The position numbers and the translations under genes are program-made. This document shows, piece by piece, positions 39,353-48,155 of a stretch of DNA of 64,000 bases. This stretch comes from Thraustochytrium sp. TN22 (lineage: Eukaryota > Sar > Bigyra > Thraustochytrida > Thraustochytriidae), in contig JABLUY010000009.1 in assembly GCA_013306675.1 (NCBI GenBank), forward strand, positions 124,001 to 188,000. The letters run 5' to 3'. Positions within the stretch are counted from its first letter, which is position 1; the number at the start of each line of letters is the position of its first letter. The notes beneath the pieces were generated by a model. The model ran no database searches and was not told the DNA's origin. It saw nothing but the letters and a program-made list of their open reading frames with translations.

Positions 39353-42109
39353 TTACTTGGACAGCGTATTGAGAAAGGCCGCTTGCGACCACGCGCCGCG
39401 CTGCGCGCTCGGGGTGGCCCGGGGCGCCACGGTGGACGTCGAAGACAGCGCTCTCGAGGTGGACGTCGAAGACAGCGCTCTCGAAGTGGACGTCGAAGAC
39501 AGTGCTCTCGAAGTGGACGTCGAAGACAGCGCTCGCGAGGTGGACCTCGAAGACAGCGCTCCTGAGATGGACGTCGAAGACAGCGCTCTTGAAGTGGACC
39601 GGGGCCCTGCCAACGGGCCATGCGCGAAGTTGGCTCGACTTTGCAGGGGCGCAGTAGTCTTGACCGGAGCACGACTCGTCTCGCGCCAGCGCTGCAACAC
39701 GCGACGCAAACGGGCGTGGTCCTGCAGCATGCGCAGGTACAGGAGCGAACGGGGTCCCACCACATGCGTGGCTCGACGCTCGCGCACGTTGAACACGTGG
39801 GGCCCAAGGCGGCGCCGACAACAGCGACGCAGACGCGAGGCGAGCGAGGCCTCCCGCGCCCAGCGAATAAAGCAGCGGCGCGCAAGACGCGTCTCGTAGA
39901 GCGTCCGCGCCGCGTGTTCCGTGACAGGGATGCGCGGGCTCTGATACGAGGCCCAGGAGCGCCACGCCGCGAGCACCTTCCGCATCGAGGCTGTGTCCGC
40001 GTGCCGCGCCGCCAGGCCAAGAACGTAGCCCTCGGAGCGCTGTAGGCACCAGTGGTCGACCCAGTCCGTGAAGGCGCGCCCCAGCAGCGCCTTGCGGCGA
40101 AAGATGGCGGCCAGGCGCATGCCCTGGCGGTGCAATGCCTCCTCTGCGGCAAGCTCGTGCCAGGCGCGCAAGGCGCGCTGCGCCTGGCGCCGCACGATGA
40201 GGTTGCGTAGGCTTATCCAGCGCGCCGCGACCCAGTGCCAGTGCGCGAAGCAGCGCTGCGCAAGCTTGATGACCCGGACGCGCTCGTACGCGAGCGCCAG
40301 CCGCAGCGGCGCGAAGACGGCGTCGCGCCACGCAGTGAGCGCGCGCCGGCATGTCTGCAGGCGCCACAGCCGCAGCGCAGCCGTCTCGAGGACGCGGGCC
40401 TCGTACTCGTCCAGCGTGAAGAGCTGCCAGCCGCGCCAGACGCGAGACAATACCCGTTTGCGGTCCGCGACCTCGGCCAGCGCGGTGTGGGCACGGTGCT
40501 GCGCCGCGAGCGCGGCGGCCTCGCGCAGGGCGGCGAGCCCACTCGCCGTGGCGCGCCGCCGCCAGTGGCCCGCGGCCACGCGCTCGCACTTGAGCAGCCA
40601 CACCTCGTGAAGCCAGGCCCCGAAGCACCGCCGCAGGCCTTGCACGTCACGCAGCGCGTCCGCGTCGCACGCCTGGTTGCGCTGCACAGCGTGCTCGAGG
40701 AGCGCACGCAGGCCTCGTGCCCGGCTGCGCTCCTTCCAGAGGCGCACGGCCGCCTCCTCTTGCGAGCGCGTGCGCGCGCGGGCGCCCGCTGCACGCGCCA
40801 GTCGCCGCAGCGCAGCCCGCACGCGCACGAGCGTGATCCGTGCCGCCAAAGAGCGCACCACGCGCTCCTCGACGCAGTGCTCGTGCCAGGCTGCGAGCAC
40901 GCGCTTCTCGAGGCGGCACTCGTGCAGCACACGCGCGGCCTCCAGCTGCAGCTCGAAGCGCAACCTCTCTTGGAGGGCGCCGCGCCACACCTGTAATGCA
41001 TCCAGCGCGCGCCGCCGCTGCGCCATGCGGTGCACGCGCCGCGCCCGCGTGCGCAGAAACGCGTGCCTGCGCAGCACAGAGAGCGCTGAGAAGAGCCCCA
41101 CCATGCGCCGGAAGGCGTCCGCCGCCTCGTCCGCCTGCCGCAGTTGTTGCAGGCGGGAGGCGGACTCGTGCCAGCGCGTCAGCGCGCCGCGCAGCCGCCG
41201 CCGCCGCGACGCCAGCCCCGCATGCTTCTCCAGCACGGCCAGGCGCCGCCTCGCCCGGGTCTGGGCGCGAAGCCGCGTGAGCGCGCGCCGCTTCGACGCG
41301 ACCTCAAAATACGAGTCCCCGATGATGGCCAGCTGCGAGAACCGCCGCTCCGCCTCCACCAGCGAGGCCCAGCTCCCGAACGCTTTGAAGAGCGTGCGTA
41401 TCCTGTCCATCCGCACGGCCTGGTACGTCAAGCTCCAGCGCTCGAAGACCTCAGCGCGCCGTCGCGACTCCAGGGCCTGACCCATGGCGCGCGCGCGCGA
41501 CCGCCGCCGGCTGTGTGCGGCCAGCTTATGAAAGCAGCGCGCCAGCGCGCGCTGCTGCTCCGCCGCGATGCGCGCTACCTCGCGCTGTTCGAGCAGCTCG
41601 CGCTCCTGCCCGTCCGCGCACCCGGCCAGCGACCCGAGCGTGCCCTGCTTGTGAAAGCGCCACCGCTGCAGCGCCGCGGCAAAGTCGCTGTCCGCGTGCG
41701 CCAAACCGCCCGCCGCGCGGTCCCCGCACGAGCCCTTGGCGTCCATCTTGCTTGCCTCGCGGACCGCCGGTTCGCGTAGCAGCTGCTCGAAGGCGGCGTT
41801 GTCTTCGGACCCGGAGTCCGTGTGCGAGCGGACCTCATCCTCCTCGTGCGAGCGGATCAAGTCCTCATCACGTTCGTCCACGAGGTTTTTGGCCTCGCCT
41901 TGGAGCCATGAGCGCGTCTCCTCCTCTCGGTCCTCGCCCGAGCCTGTCGCCGTCACGGGCGCGAGCAGCGTCCGCTGCACGTGCGCTCGAAACGCGGCTT
42001 GTTCGCGCGCCGACTTGAACGAGACCGAGCCATTGGCGCCGTCCTCTGCTCCTAGCCGGTTCGCCCTGTTCAACTTGCCCGCCGCATTCTCATCGTACCG
42101 CCACGACAT
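39353..42109 (-). CDS. Sfi1-like centrin-binding repeat protein
   Basis: 918-aa helical protein. After an acidic, disordered N-terminal 150 residues, most of the chain is a series of about 15-20 degenerate repeats of 23-35 residues with a basic helix and a Trp, for example CFIRWAREAS, VLAAWRSWASY, AFTDWVDHW, ALRAWHELAA, CFAHWHWVAA, ALDALQVWRG and AFGSWASLVE. This spacing of an aromatic-x2-Trp in Arg-rich helices is the pattern of Sfi1-type proteins, which bind centrins along a long helix at centrioles, basal bodies or spindle poles. The C-terminal about 60 residues are a 9-residue tandem repeat (ALSSTSTSR) encoded by a 27-bp minisatellite. Flagellar or centriolar function fits the nearby IFT52. 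Single exon. Confidence 0.72.
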   Translation of the reverse strand: MSWRYDENAAGKLNRANRLGAEDGANGSVSFKSAREQAAFRAHVQRTLLAPVTATGSGEDREEETRSWLQGEAKNLVDERDEDLIRSHEEDEVRSHTDSGSEDNAAFEQLLREPAVREASKMDAKGSCGDRAAGGLAHADSDFAAALQRWRFHKQGTLGSLAGCADGQERELLEQREVARIAAEQQRALARCFHKLAAHSRRRSRARAMGQALESRRRAEVFERWSLTYQAVRMDRIRTLFKAFGSWASLVEAERRFSQLAIIGDSYFEVASKRRALTRLRAQTRARRRLAVLEKHAGLASRRRRLRGALTRWHESASRLQQLRQADEAADAFRRMVGLFSALSVLRRHAFLRTRARRVHRMAQRRRALDALQVWRGALQERLRFELQLEAARVLHECRLEKRVLAAWHEHCVEERVVRSLAARITLVRVRAALRRLARAAGARARTRSQEEAAVRLWKERSRARGLRALLEHAVQRNQACDADALRDVQGLRRCFGAWLHEVWLLKCERVAAGHWRRRATASGLAALREAAALAAQHRAHTALAEVADRKRVLSRVWRGWQLFTLDEYEARVLETAALRLWRLQTCRRALTAWRDAVFAPLRLALAYERVRVIKLAQRCFAHWHWVAARWISLRNLIVRRQAQRALRAWHELAAEEALHRQGMRLAAIFRRKALLGRAFTDWVDHWCLQRSEGYVLGLAARHADTASMRKVLAAWRSWASYQSPRIPVTEHAARTLYETRLARRCFIRWAREASLASRLRRCCRRRLGPHVFNVRERRATHVVGPRSLLYLRMLQDHARLRRVLQRWRETSRAPVKTTAPLQSRANFAHGPLAGPRSTSRALSSTSISGALSSRSTSRALSSTSTSRALSSTSTSRALSSTSTSRALSSTSTVAPRATPSAQRGAWSQAAFLNTLSK
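39432..39600. repeat. 27-bp coding minisatellite
   Basis: Six copies plus a partial one of a 27-bp unit (gtggacgtcgaagacagcgc plus 7 bases). It codes for ALSSTSTSR repeats at the C-terminus of the Sfi1-like protein on the minus strand and is also open on the + strand as DVEDSALEV repeats. Confidence 0.95.
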
Positions 42110-42728
42110 CTCCTCGCCGTCGTCCTCGTCGTCCTCGTCGGCGGCGTCGTTGTCGTCGTCGTGCTGGGACGTTGCGCCGCCGGGGCCCCTCAGGGGGTCG
42201 TCGCTCGCGCCCGCGCGCTCGCCGTGCCACCGGAGCTAGGCTGCCAGCGAAGCACAACGCGCCGCGCCGCGCCGCGCCGCGCCGCCCGCGCCGCGCCGCC
42301 CGCGCCGCCCGCGCCTCGACCGACGCGCGCGCGCGCGCCTTGCGGTTGTTGTGTTGTGTTCTGACAGCAAGGGCATGCGCAACGGGTCCGGCAGTGCCAG
42401 GCGGCCAACTTGAAAACTGTGTTCAAGTTGACGCCGGACTCTGATCAGCCAGGCAAGCTGTGGCTGCACGGATTGCCATGCTCCGCCAGCGCGCGAATCG
42501 CGATCCAAACAAAACCGCAATCCTTGCATAATGTTGGAAAGCAAGTTGTTTTCTCAGATCAGTTCTACAGATCAGGTCAGTCAGACGACGGTGGCAACGT
42601 TGTACACGTTTCTCTTCCTCTTCTCTCTCTCTCGACACATTGCAACACACAAGGCGGGTTGCGCCCTTGTGCATGCCCTTGTGCATGACGGTTTGTAGTT
42701 GATGCCTTTGCGAATGCTCCTTCCATCC
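42110..42728. other. Intergenic region between Sfi1-like and Fes1-like genes
   Basis: No gene supported. GAC/CGTCG runs at 42118-42160, CCGCG repeats at 42265-42310, and lower-GC sequence from 42350 with no clear frame. Confidence 0.6.
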
Positions 42729-43718
42729 TTAAGCGTCCATGAGGAGCGCCGGGCTCTCCTCCTCAGAGGGCAGGTCACGGCGGTCGATGGCCTCGCGCAG
42801 CTGGGCAGCCATGCCCAAAGAGACCTCGTCGAGCTCGTCAAAGTGCGAGCCTGTGTTGGAGAACTTGGAGAGGGCCTCGCGAGTGCCTTGCAAGACGGCG
42901 TCGTCGAGGCGCTCGCGCACGTGAGAATCGCGGTACATGGGTAGGAGAAGCTTGAGCGAGTTCTCGCGGATGTCAATGTCGCGCGAGAGCATGCTCTCGT
43001 TGAGCGCCGAAATGAGCTGGCCGCCCAGCGCGATGCGCACCGCAGGCACGGACGTGAGGATGTAGTGCATCAGGAAGAGCGCCTTGCGCTGCGCGCGGAT
43101 GCCGTAGACGGCCTGGTCGGCGCGAACAATGTCCAGCAAGACGGCAACACCCTTCTCATCCTTGATGAAGGCCACCGTGCCCGGCGTGTACTCGCGAATG
43201 AAGGTGGAGATGGCGAAGAGCAGCTTTGCGTACTCGTCGGCAGCCAGGTCCGCCGCCCGGAGCCGGCCCATCAGCTGCGGCAGGACGCGCAGCTGCATGG
43301 CGGCCTCCTGCACAGGCGGGTTGTTCTGCATGCAGGCACCGAGCACCTCGAGCGCCGCGAGACGAATGTCCACGTGCGGGTCGTCAAGCAGCTCGAAGAC
43401 CACCTTGAAGCCGTCCAGCTTGACAAAGTCGCGCGCCCAGTCGATCTGCTCCACGTAGCCCATTGCGGCCTGCAGCGCCTGCACCTTGCCGTCGGCAAAC
43501 TTCTCCTCGTCGCAGCCCTCCTCGCGCGTGGTCTCGATGATCTTGATGAGCACCTTGAAGTCCTCCATCGGGTCCCTCACGTGCTGCTCCAGCGCGCTCT
43601 TGAGGAACTCGCGCCGCTCTGCGTCCATCGCCTGCAGCGGCTTGTTCTCCGTGCCATCGTGGTACTGCAGCGACCACTGCAGCAGCCCCTTCCACTGGTT
43701 CAGGTTGGCGGACGACAT
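42729..43718 (-). CDS. Hsp70 nucleotide exchange factor, Fes1/HspBP1 type
   Basis: 329-aa armadillo-type protein. The ATG at 43718 gives MSSANLNQWKGLLQWSLQYH, matching the Fes1 N-terminus (LLKWSI...). The core has ARM-like helices with DWARDFVKLDGFKVVFELLD, IRLAALEVLGACMQNNPPVQ and RAQRKALFLMHYILTS, as in Fes1/HspBP1/Sil1. These factors clamp the Hsp70 nucleotide-binding domain and speed ADP release. No signal peptide is present, so this is the cytosolic form rather than Sil1. The last 60 residues are helical and acidic. Divergent from the DUF1769 gene across 685 bp. Confidence 0.88.
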   Translation of the reverse strand: MSSANLNQWKGLLQWSLQYHDGTENKPLQAMDAERREFLKSALEQHVRDPMEDFKVLIKIIETTREEGCDEEKFADGKVQALQAAMGYVEQIDWARDFVKLDGFKVVFELLDDPHVDIRLAALEVLGACMQNNPPVQEAAMQLRVLPQLMGRLRAADLAADEYAKLLFAISTFIREYTPGTVAFIKDEKGVAVLLDIVRADQAVYGIRAQRKALFLMHYILTSVPAVRIALGGQLISALNESMLSRDIDIRENSLKLLLPMYRDSHVRERLDDAVLQGTREALSKFSNTGSHFDELDEVSLGMAAQLREAIDRRDLPSEEESPALLMDA

Positions 43719-44403
43719 CTCGCCCCCCCTCCTGCGCCTCTGGCTCGCTCGCTCGCTCGCCGACGGAGACCCGCGCCGCGAGGGCCTGTGCTCCGCTGCG
43801 CGCTCCGCTCGCGCCGCTCCTCGCTCCCGCCGGCGCGCGCTTCGTGTTCCGGGTTTTGCTCGCCGCCGCTCGCCGTCCACGCCCTCGTCCTTCCCGAGTT
43901 TCTGGAGCTGGACCGCCGTAACCTCCGTAACTTCTGGCACTTCTGGCTCTCCAGGAACCGCGTTCGCGCGCTTCGATGCCGACGGCCGAGGCGCCGAGCC
44001 GAGCCGAGCCACGCCGGAAGCCAGCCGCCAGCGCTCGGCCACGGGTGGTGCCACTGCCGACCAGGCAGCTAGCTAGCTGACTGGCGAGCCGCCTCGAGCC
44101 GCCGCCACCGCTTGCTTGCCTGCGACGCTGGCGGCCTCCGAGTCCGAGCCATGACCACGCCGGAGGAGGCCGGAACCTTTGGAACCTTGTGGGTTTTGTC
44201 AAGCGCGTGAACCTGGTGCGCCCGTCCAGGCTTGGGCAGCCTCATCTTCGCAGTCAGGGCCGGGCGCGAAAGGTACGGCAGGTACCATACCAGCCTAGCC
44301 CGGGCCGGCGCTGCAGGCCTGCAGCGCGTTGCGGCCGCAGGCGGCCGCGCGCAGTGCGCCCTGGGTCCGGCGCCGGGCGGCGGGGGCGCGGGCAGAGGCC
44401 ACG
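43719..44403. promoter_or_regulatory. Divergent promoter region between Fes1-like and DUF1769 genes
   Basis: 685 bp with no supported gene. It has pyrimidine-rich and GCTCGCTCG stretches next to the Fes1-like start and a short palindromic region (gcaggcctgcagcgc) near 44310. Regulatory role inferred from position. Confidence 0.5.
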
Positions 44404-45535
44404 ATGGAGGCGCACGACGCACTGCACGACCAGCACGGCGAGCACGCAGAGGCCAGCACGGAGAATGAAGAGGAGGAGGAGGAGGAGGAGGAGGAGGAGG
44501 ACGGGGAAGGGGAGGATGCAGAGAAGAATGTCGAGGCGTCGTCGCAAGGCTTCATGGACGGCCTGCTGTCGTCGGCGCTGGGGTCCTGGGGCGAGAAGGT
44601 CGCCCCGCTCGTGGACGTGGCCGAGACGCAGGAGCCAGAGGTGCTCGTGGTGAAGACGCCCAGCGGCGAGGCGCACTTTAGCTGCCCGCGTACGTTGCCG
44701 CACCCGGAGCTGTGGCCGACCAAGCCGCTGCTGCTGCGCGAGAGCATGGTGCATCACGGCTGGGACGCGGACACCAACGTGGGCCGCGCACTGCCCACGA
44801 CGGGCGAGACATTCGCGTTCGAGACGGAGCTCTTTCACGGCGAGGCCATCTTTCGCGTCCGGGGCCAGCCTGAGGCGCAGTCCTACTTTGAGGGCCGCGC
44901 ACGCCTCTCATCGGTGATCATCAGCGGCCGCTTCAAGCGCGAGGTGCCCTTCGCCGACGTGCAGACCGGCCAGGAGTTCTGCCGCCCCGTCAAACAGCCG
45001 GGTGGCCTGCTCACCCGCGCCCTGGTCAAGTTCTTCCGCCTGCTTGCGCCCCTGCTCCAGCTGCACATCGGCGACCAGACCTACATGCTCTCGCCGCTCG
45101 CGCAAACTGTGCAGACCATGCACATCTCGGACGGCCCTTTGCAGCTCGCCCCGGGCATGGACCTCGAGGAGAACTTCGCCGAGGTCGAGCTGGGGGGGGC
45201 ACATGGAGGCCAAGGACCGCAAGAAGTTCTTCGCCAAGCGTAAGAACCTCAGCCGCTTCGCCTTTCGCACCGACTGTCACTACACCTTCGACTTTTACAA
45301 CGACAAGCTCGACATGGAGGCCTTTCAGCTCCGCGCCTTGGGCCAGCGCTACGAGATCCAGCCTTACCTTCGCGCCCAGCCGCTGCGCATCCTTGCGCGC
45401 ATCTTCGAGCCTGGGGACCCGTCCGCGCTTTACTTGTGGAACTTTGAGGTTTGGCACGAGAAAGTCCTGCCTTTCCTTGCACGAGATCATGATGCCGCCA
45501 GCGAGGGCGACGACGCTTCAGGCCAGGCCGGCTGA
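44404..45535 (+). CDS. DUF1769/UPF0590 family protein, reading frame broken once in a G run
   Basis: Protein of a family of unknown function known from fungi and protists. The ATG at 44404 is followed by an acidic polyglutamate leader (about residues 20-45). The conserved core is visible: ARLSSVIISGRFKREVPFAD (about 165) and YMLSPLAQTVQTMHIS (about 230) in the first frame, then KDRKKFFAKRKNL, FDFYNDKLDMEAFQL and YLWNFEVWHEKVLPF in the frame one base off. The shift falls in a run of eight Gs at 45192-45199; seven would keep the frame and give ELGGHMEAKDRK. Both sides match the family in order and spacing, so either the run length is an assembly/sequencing error or this allele is frameshifted. 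If the indel is corrected the protein is about 376 aa. Confidence 0.78.
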
Positions 45536-45560
45536 CCAGCTGTATGTGTTTATGTGACTT

Positions 45561-45612
45561 TGTACCACCACCAAGTAACGATCTGGTGTACCACCACCAA
45601 GTAACGATCTGG
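45561..45612. repeat. 26-bp perfect tandem duplication
   Basis: Two identical adjacent copies beginning tgtaccaccaccaagtaacg, just after the DUF1769 stop codon. Perfect identity suggests a recent event. Confidence 0.95.
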
Positions 45613-45650
45613 TTTCAAGTGGATTTTGGAGTTGAAATAGCCTGGGTGCG

Positions 45651-45840
45651 TTGCGGCATGGCCGCGCGAGGGGGCTCAAAAAGGTCACCGAATCCGCCTG
45701 CCTCGACCGGGCCCGTGCCCCTCTCGCCGAGATCTGGGCCAAGACCGCCACCGTCAAGCCGCGCACGCCTGACACGCGCGACAAGAAGACGAAACTCCTC
45801 CACCAGGTCAAGGCCAAGGGAATAGTAAGTAGCAAAGCAA
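45651..45840 (+). pseudogene. Relic of the C-terminal tail of the local LRR gene family
   Basis: The translation contains LAEIWAKTATVKPRTPD followed by TRDKKTKLLHQVKAKG. This aligns with the tail of the LRR gene at 48156 (LDETWAKYATVEAP...QRDKKTRRLQMLKAE) and the one at 52389 (LAEVWKTAKRPWPD...TREKKVILVEEANAQ). No LRR region precedes it here, so it is a truncated copy. Frame and key residues are preserved over about 40 codons, so it is not very old. Confidence 0.65.
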
Positions 45841-46210
45841 GGACGAGCTGTTGCGCGCGCTGCGACGTGGCCTGAGTCAAATCAGTGACGCCTGCCGCTT
45901 CGCCACCTCTCAGGCTTCACTGCCGCGCACCGCCGCTTCTGAGCCTGGGTCTCACTGCCGCACTGCAGAAGTGGATGGCAAGAACTGTCGAAGCCGCGGC
46001 TCGGGCTCGGATTTGGTGCACACCCCCTCCGCGCGGAGCTGAGGTCCACTACCACTCAACAACAAAGGCAGGCCGGGTGAGTCCCAGTCGAGCAGTGCGC
46101 GGCAGCTCTGCGTGCGGCGCGCAACGAGCGCACAGGCAAGCAGAAGCGCGCGCGCTTGCGCGCGTCATCGTTGTCTTACTGACCGGGCGCTCACAGGCTG
46201 GCAGGCGCTC

Positions 46211-46244
<34 letters not shown>
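46211..46244. repeat. (CAG)n triplet repeat in a probable 5' leader
   Basis: Eleven CAG units, then TAGTAG, ending 15 bp before the chosen ATG at 46259. Confidence 0.93.
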
Positions 46245-46250
<6 letters not shown>

Positions 46251-46258
46251 AAGGCACC

Positions 46259-47620
46259 ATGTTCCGGCCGACACCGAGCATGCGCTCGCTGCACTCCGTC
46301 AACAGCCGCAGCAGCCGGCGTACGGCGCGCGACGGGAGGCAGCGGCGCTTCAACCTGAGCGAGGTCATCGAGGGTTCTTTCGAGCTCATTGTGGGCGAGT
46401 ACGGGACCAAGGCAAACCTGGAGATCCCGATCGGCTTCTACGAGATGTACAACTCGGCGTTGATGCGCAACTTCTTGGCGAGCGCCATATTTTACTTTTA
46501 CGCCTACCTGCGCGTGATGCGGCTCGTGCAGCAGCACCGCGACCTGCTGACGGGCGGTCAGAGCAGCGCCCTCGCCAAACAGCTGCCCATCGACTTTGCC
46601 GCGCACCCGGATTTAGCAGCTGCGCGCGAGGAGCAGCGCGAGCGCCTGAGCCGCATGTCATGTGCCTACGCGCGTCTGCTACTTAGCTACAGCAACTTCG
46701 AGCATACCTACGACGACGTGCTGCTCTTTGAGTGCATCTACCAGTTCGTCTTCCTCGTGCTCAAGGCCAGCATCGACCCGGCCCCTTTCGAGGCCAAGGA
46801 GCTTTGGACGCGCGTGCAGGGCGAGCTCTGCTACATTTTCCGCGGACCGAACTTTGACATCGAGGCCAAACGCGCGCTCAAGCTCGAGTTCGAACGCAAG
46901 GCACAGGAGGTCGAGCGTCTCAAGCGCGAGGAGGCTCTGGGTGGACCCATCCCAGGTTTCGACCCCGGGCACGCGGTACACGGAGACCAAGACCTCGTCG
47001 TGCAGTCCTCCAGCACCACCGCTGCTACCGGCCTGCGCGCCGACTCCAGGTATCGATCCAGTGCCTCGGGCGGCTCTCGCACGAGCCGTCCAAGGGGCAG
47101 CACGCACCTCTCCGCGCCTCGCCCCAGCCTCGTGCACGGCAACGCAGACCAGCAGCCGCCGCAGCAGCAGTTGCAGCCGCTCCCGGACAACACCTACCTT
47201 AGCATCGCGTCCTTTGACCTAGCCGCGGAGGCAGCCGTCGCGACTAGCCCACGACGACCGTCTGAGCAGTCCGGCGCGCACCGCGATTCGCCGCGCGCCA
47301 AGCGTGCCTCAAATCTTGGCCTTTGGGAGCACGAGAACCTCGAGACGCGCGCCAGAGATCAGAAACGTGCCTTCTCCGTCCACAAGGCTATCCACGCCCG
47401 CTCGCCCATCCTCTCCATCATCCTGCCGGACCCGCTCGAGCGCACGCGTCTCGACGCACGCGAGGCCCTCGCACGGGCGTCGCAGCGCGGCAAGGGCGGC
47501 AAGGCTCGCTCCGAGTTCGCCATGCGCAAGCCTGCCAAGGCGCAGCCCATTGACCCTCTTGCCGCCGCCACCGACAAGCTCCTCCACGTGATGAACATTT
47601 CTTCCTCCTCATCTTCCTGA
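46259..47620 (+). CDS. Conserved helical protein, possibly PPP1R36-like
   Basis: 453 aa from the ATG at 46259 (context caccATGt), chosen over an in-frame upstream start that would translate the CAG tract as polyalanine. Residues about 35-225 are folded and helical: GFYEMYNSALMRNFLASAIF, YARLLLSYSNFEHTYDDVLL, FECIYQFVFLVLKASI and LCYIFRGPNFDIE. The order 'LLL.YS.....D..LFE.IY.F......L.Y.FR...F' resembles the PPP1R36 family (protein phosphatase 1 regulatory subunit 36, found in flagellated species), but I hold this loosely. The C-terminal half is Ser/Arg/Pro-rich and disordered, and a KKVRF-type PP1 docking site is not obvious. Single exon. Confidence 0.55.
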   Translation: MFRPTPSMRSLHSVNSRSSRRTARDGRQRRFNLSEVIEGSFELIVGEYGTKANLEIPIGFYEMYNSALMRNFLASAIFYFYAYLRVMRLVQQHRDLLTGGQSSALAKQLPIDFAAHPDLAAAREEQRERLSRMSCAYARLLLSYSNFEHTYDDVLLFECIYQFVFLVLKASIDPAPFEAKELWTRVQGELCYIFRGPNFDIEAKRALKLEFERKAQEVERLKREEALGGPIPGFDPGHAVHGDQDLVVQSSSTTAATGLRADSRYRSSASGGSRTSRPRGSTHLSAPRPSLVHGNADQQPPQQQLQPLPDNTYLSIASFDLAAEAAVATSPRRPSEQSGAHRDSPRAKRASNLGLWEHENLETRARDQKRAFSVHKAIHARSPILSIILPDPLERTRLDAREALARASQRGKGGKARSEFAMRKPAKAQPIDPLAAATDKLLHVMNISSSSSS

Positions 47621-47673
47621 CTGACCTTTGGCGGCAAAGTTTGGCCGTCCTTCGACCTGTTGTGTCATCACTG

Positions 47674-47676
<3 letters not shown>

Positions 47677-47717
<41 letters not shown>
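47677..47717. repeat. (CTG)n triplet repeat
   Basis: Thirteen CTG units, outside any supported gene. Confidence 0.95.
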
Positions 47718-47718
<1 letters not shown>

Positions 47719-47787
47719 GCAAACTTGCGCCATCCAAGTGTCTCTCCGTGTCTCTCTCCGAGTCTCTCTCCAAGTCCCTCTAGTTAT

Positions 47788-47834
47788 GTCTGTCTGTCTG
47801 TCTGTCTCTCTGTCTGTCTGTCTCTCTGTCTCTC
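47788..47834. repeat. (TCTG)n microsatellite
   Basis: Imperfect TCTG/TCTC units. Confidence 0.9.
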
Positions 47835-48155
47835 TTTCTTCTTCTGTTGCATTGCCAAGCTTTGGCGATCTGCGGCCCACGGCGTTTGTGGAGCGCAGTG
47901 GTCCCCCGGGTTTCCATCCATCGCCAACTGCCAGTGGAGGCCAAGCAGAATCCTAACGACCACCGCGGCGCCTATCCTCGCAAGCGCGGCCGCAGCGAGC
48001 GAGCGCGCAGCAGGCGCAGCAGGCGCAGGGATCGAGCGCGCGGAGGCGAGCTGTCTGCGGGCTACGGCGTGGCGCTGCGCTGCGCAGCGAGTCGCTTCCC
48101 GCTCTGACAGTGAGTATCCTTGGCGGCGTACCTCGTCATCAGGCAAGGCGCCAAG

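Larger units (their letters stand above)
45536..46258. other. Intergenic region with a tandem repeat and an LRR-gene relic
   Basis: Contains a perfect 26-bp direct repeat (45561-45586 and 45587-45612), the relic described separately at 45651-45840, low-information sequence to 46200, and a CAG tract directly before the next gene. Confidence 0.65.
47621..48155. other. Intergenic region with CTG and TCTG repeats
   Basis: Between the PPP1R36-like candidate and the first LRR gene. It has (CTG)n at 47677-47717, TCTCCGTG/TCTCTCC repeats and (TCTG)n at 47788-47834. A GTGAGT at 48110 could be a donor for a 5' untranslated intron, but no coding exon is visible upstream. Confidence 0.6.

Noticed and set aside
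39294-39899. + strand frame with DVEDSALEV repeats
   Set aside because: Antisense to the Sfi1-like gene's coding minisatellite; noted in findings but not called as a gene.
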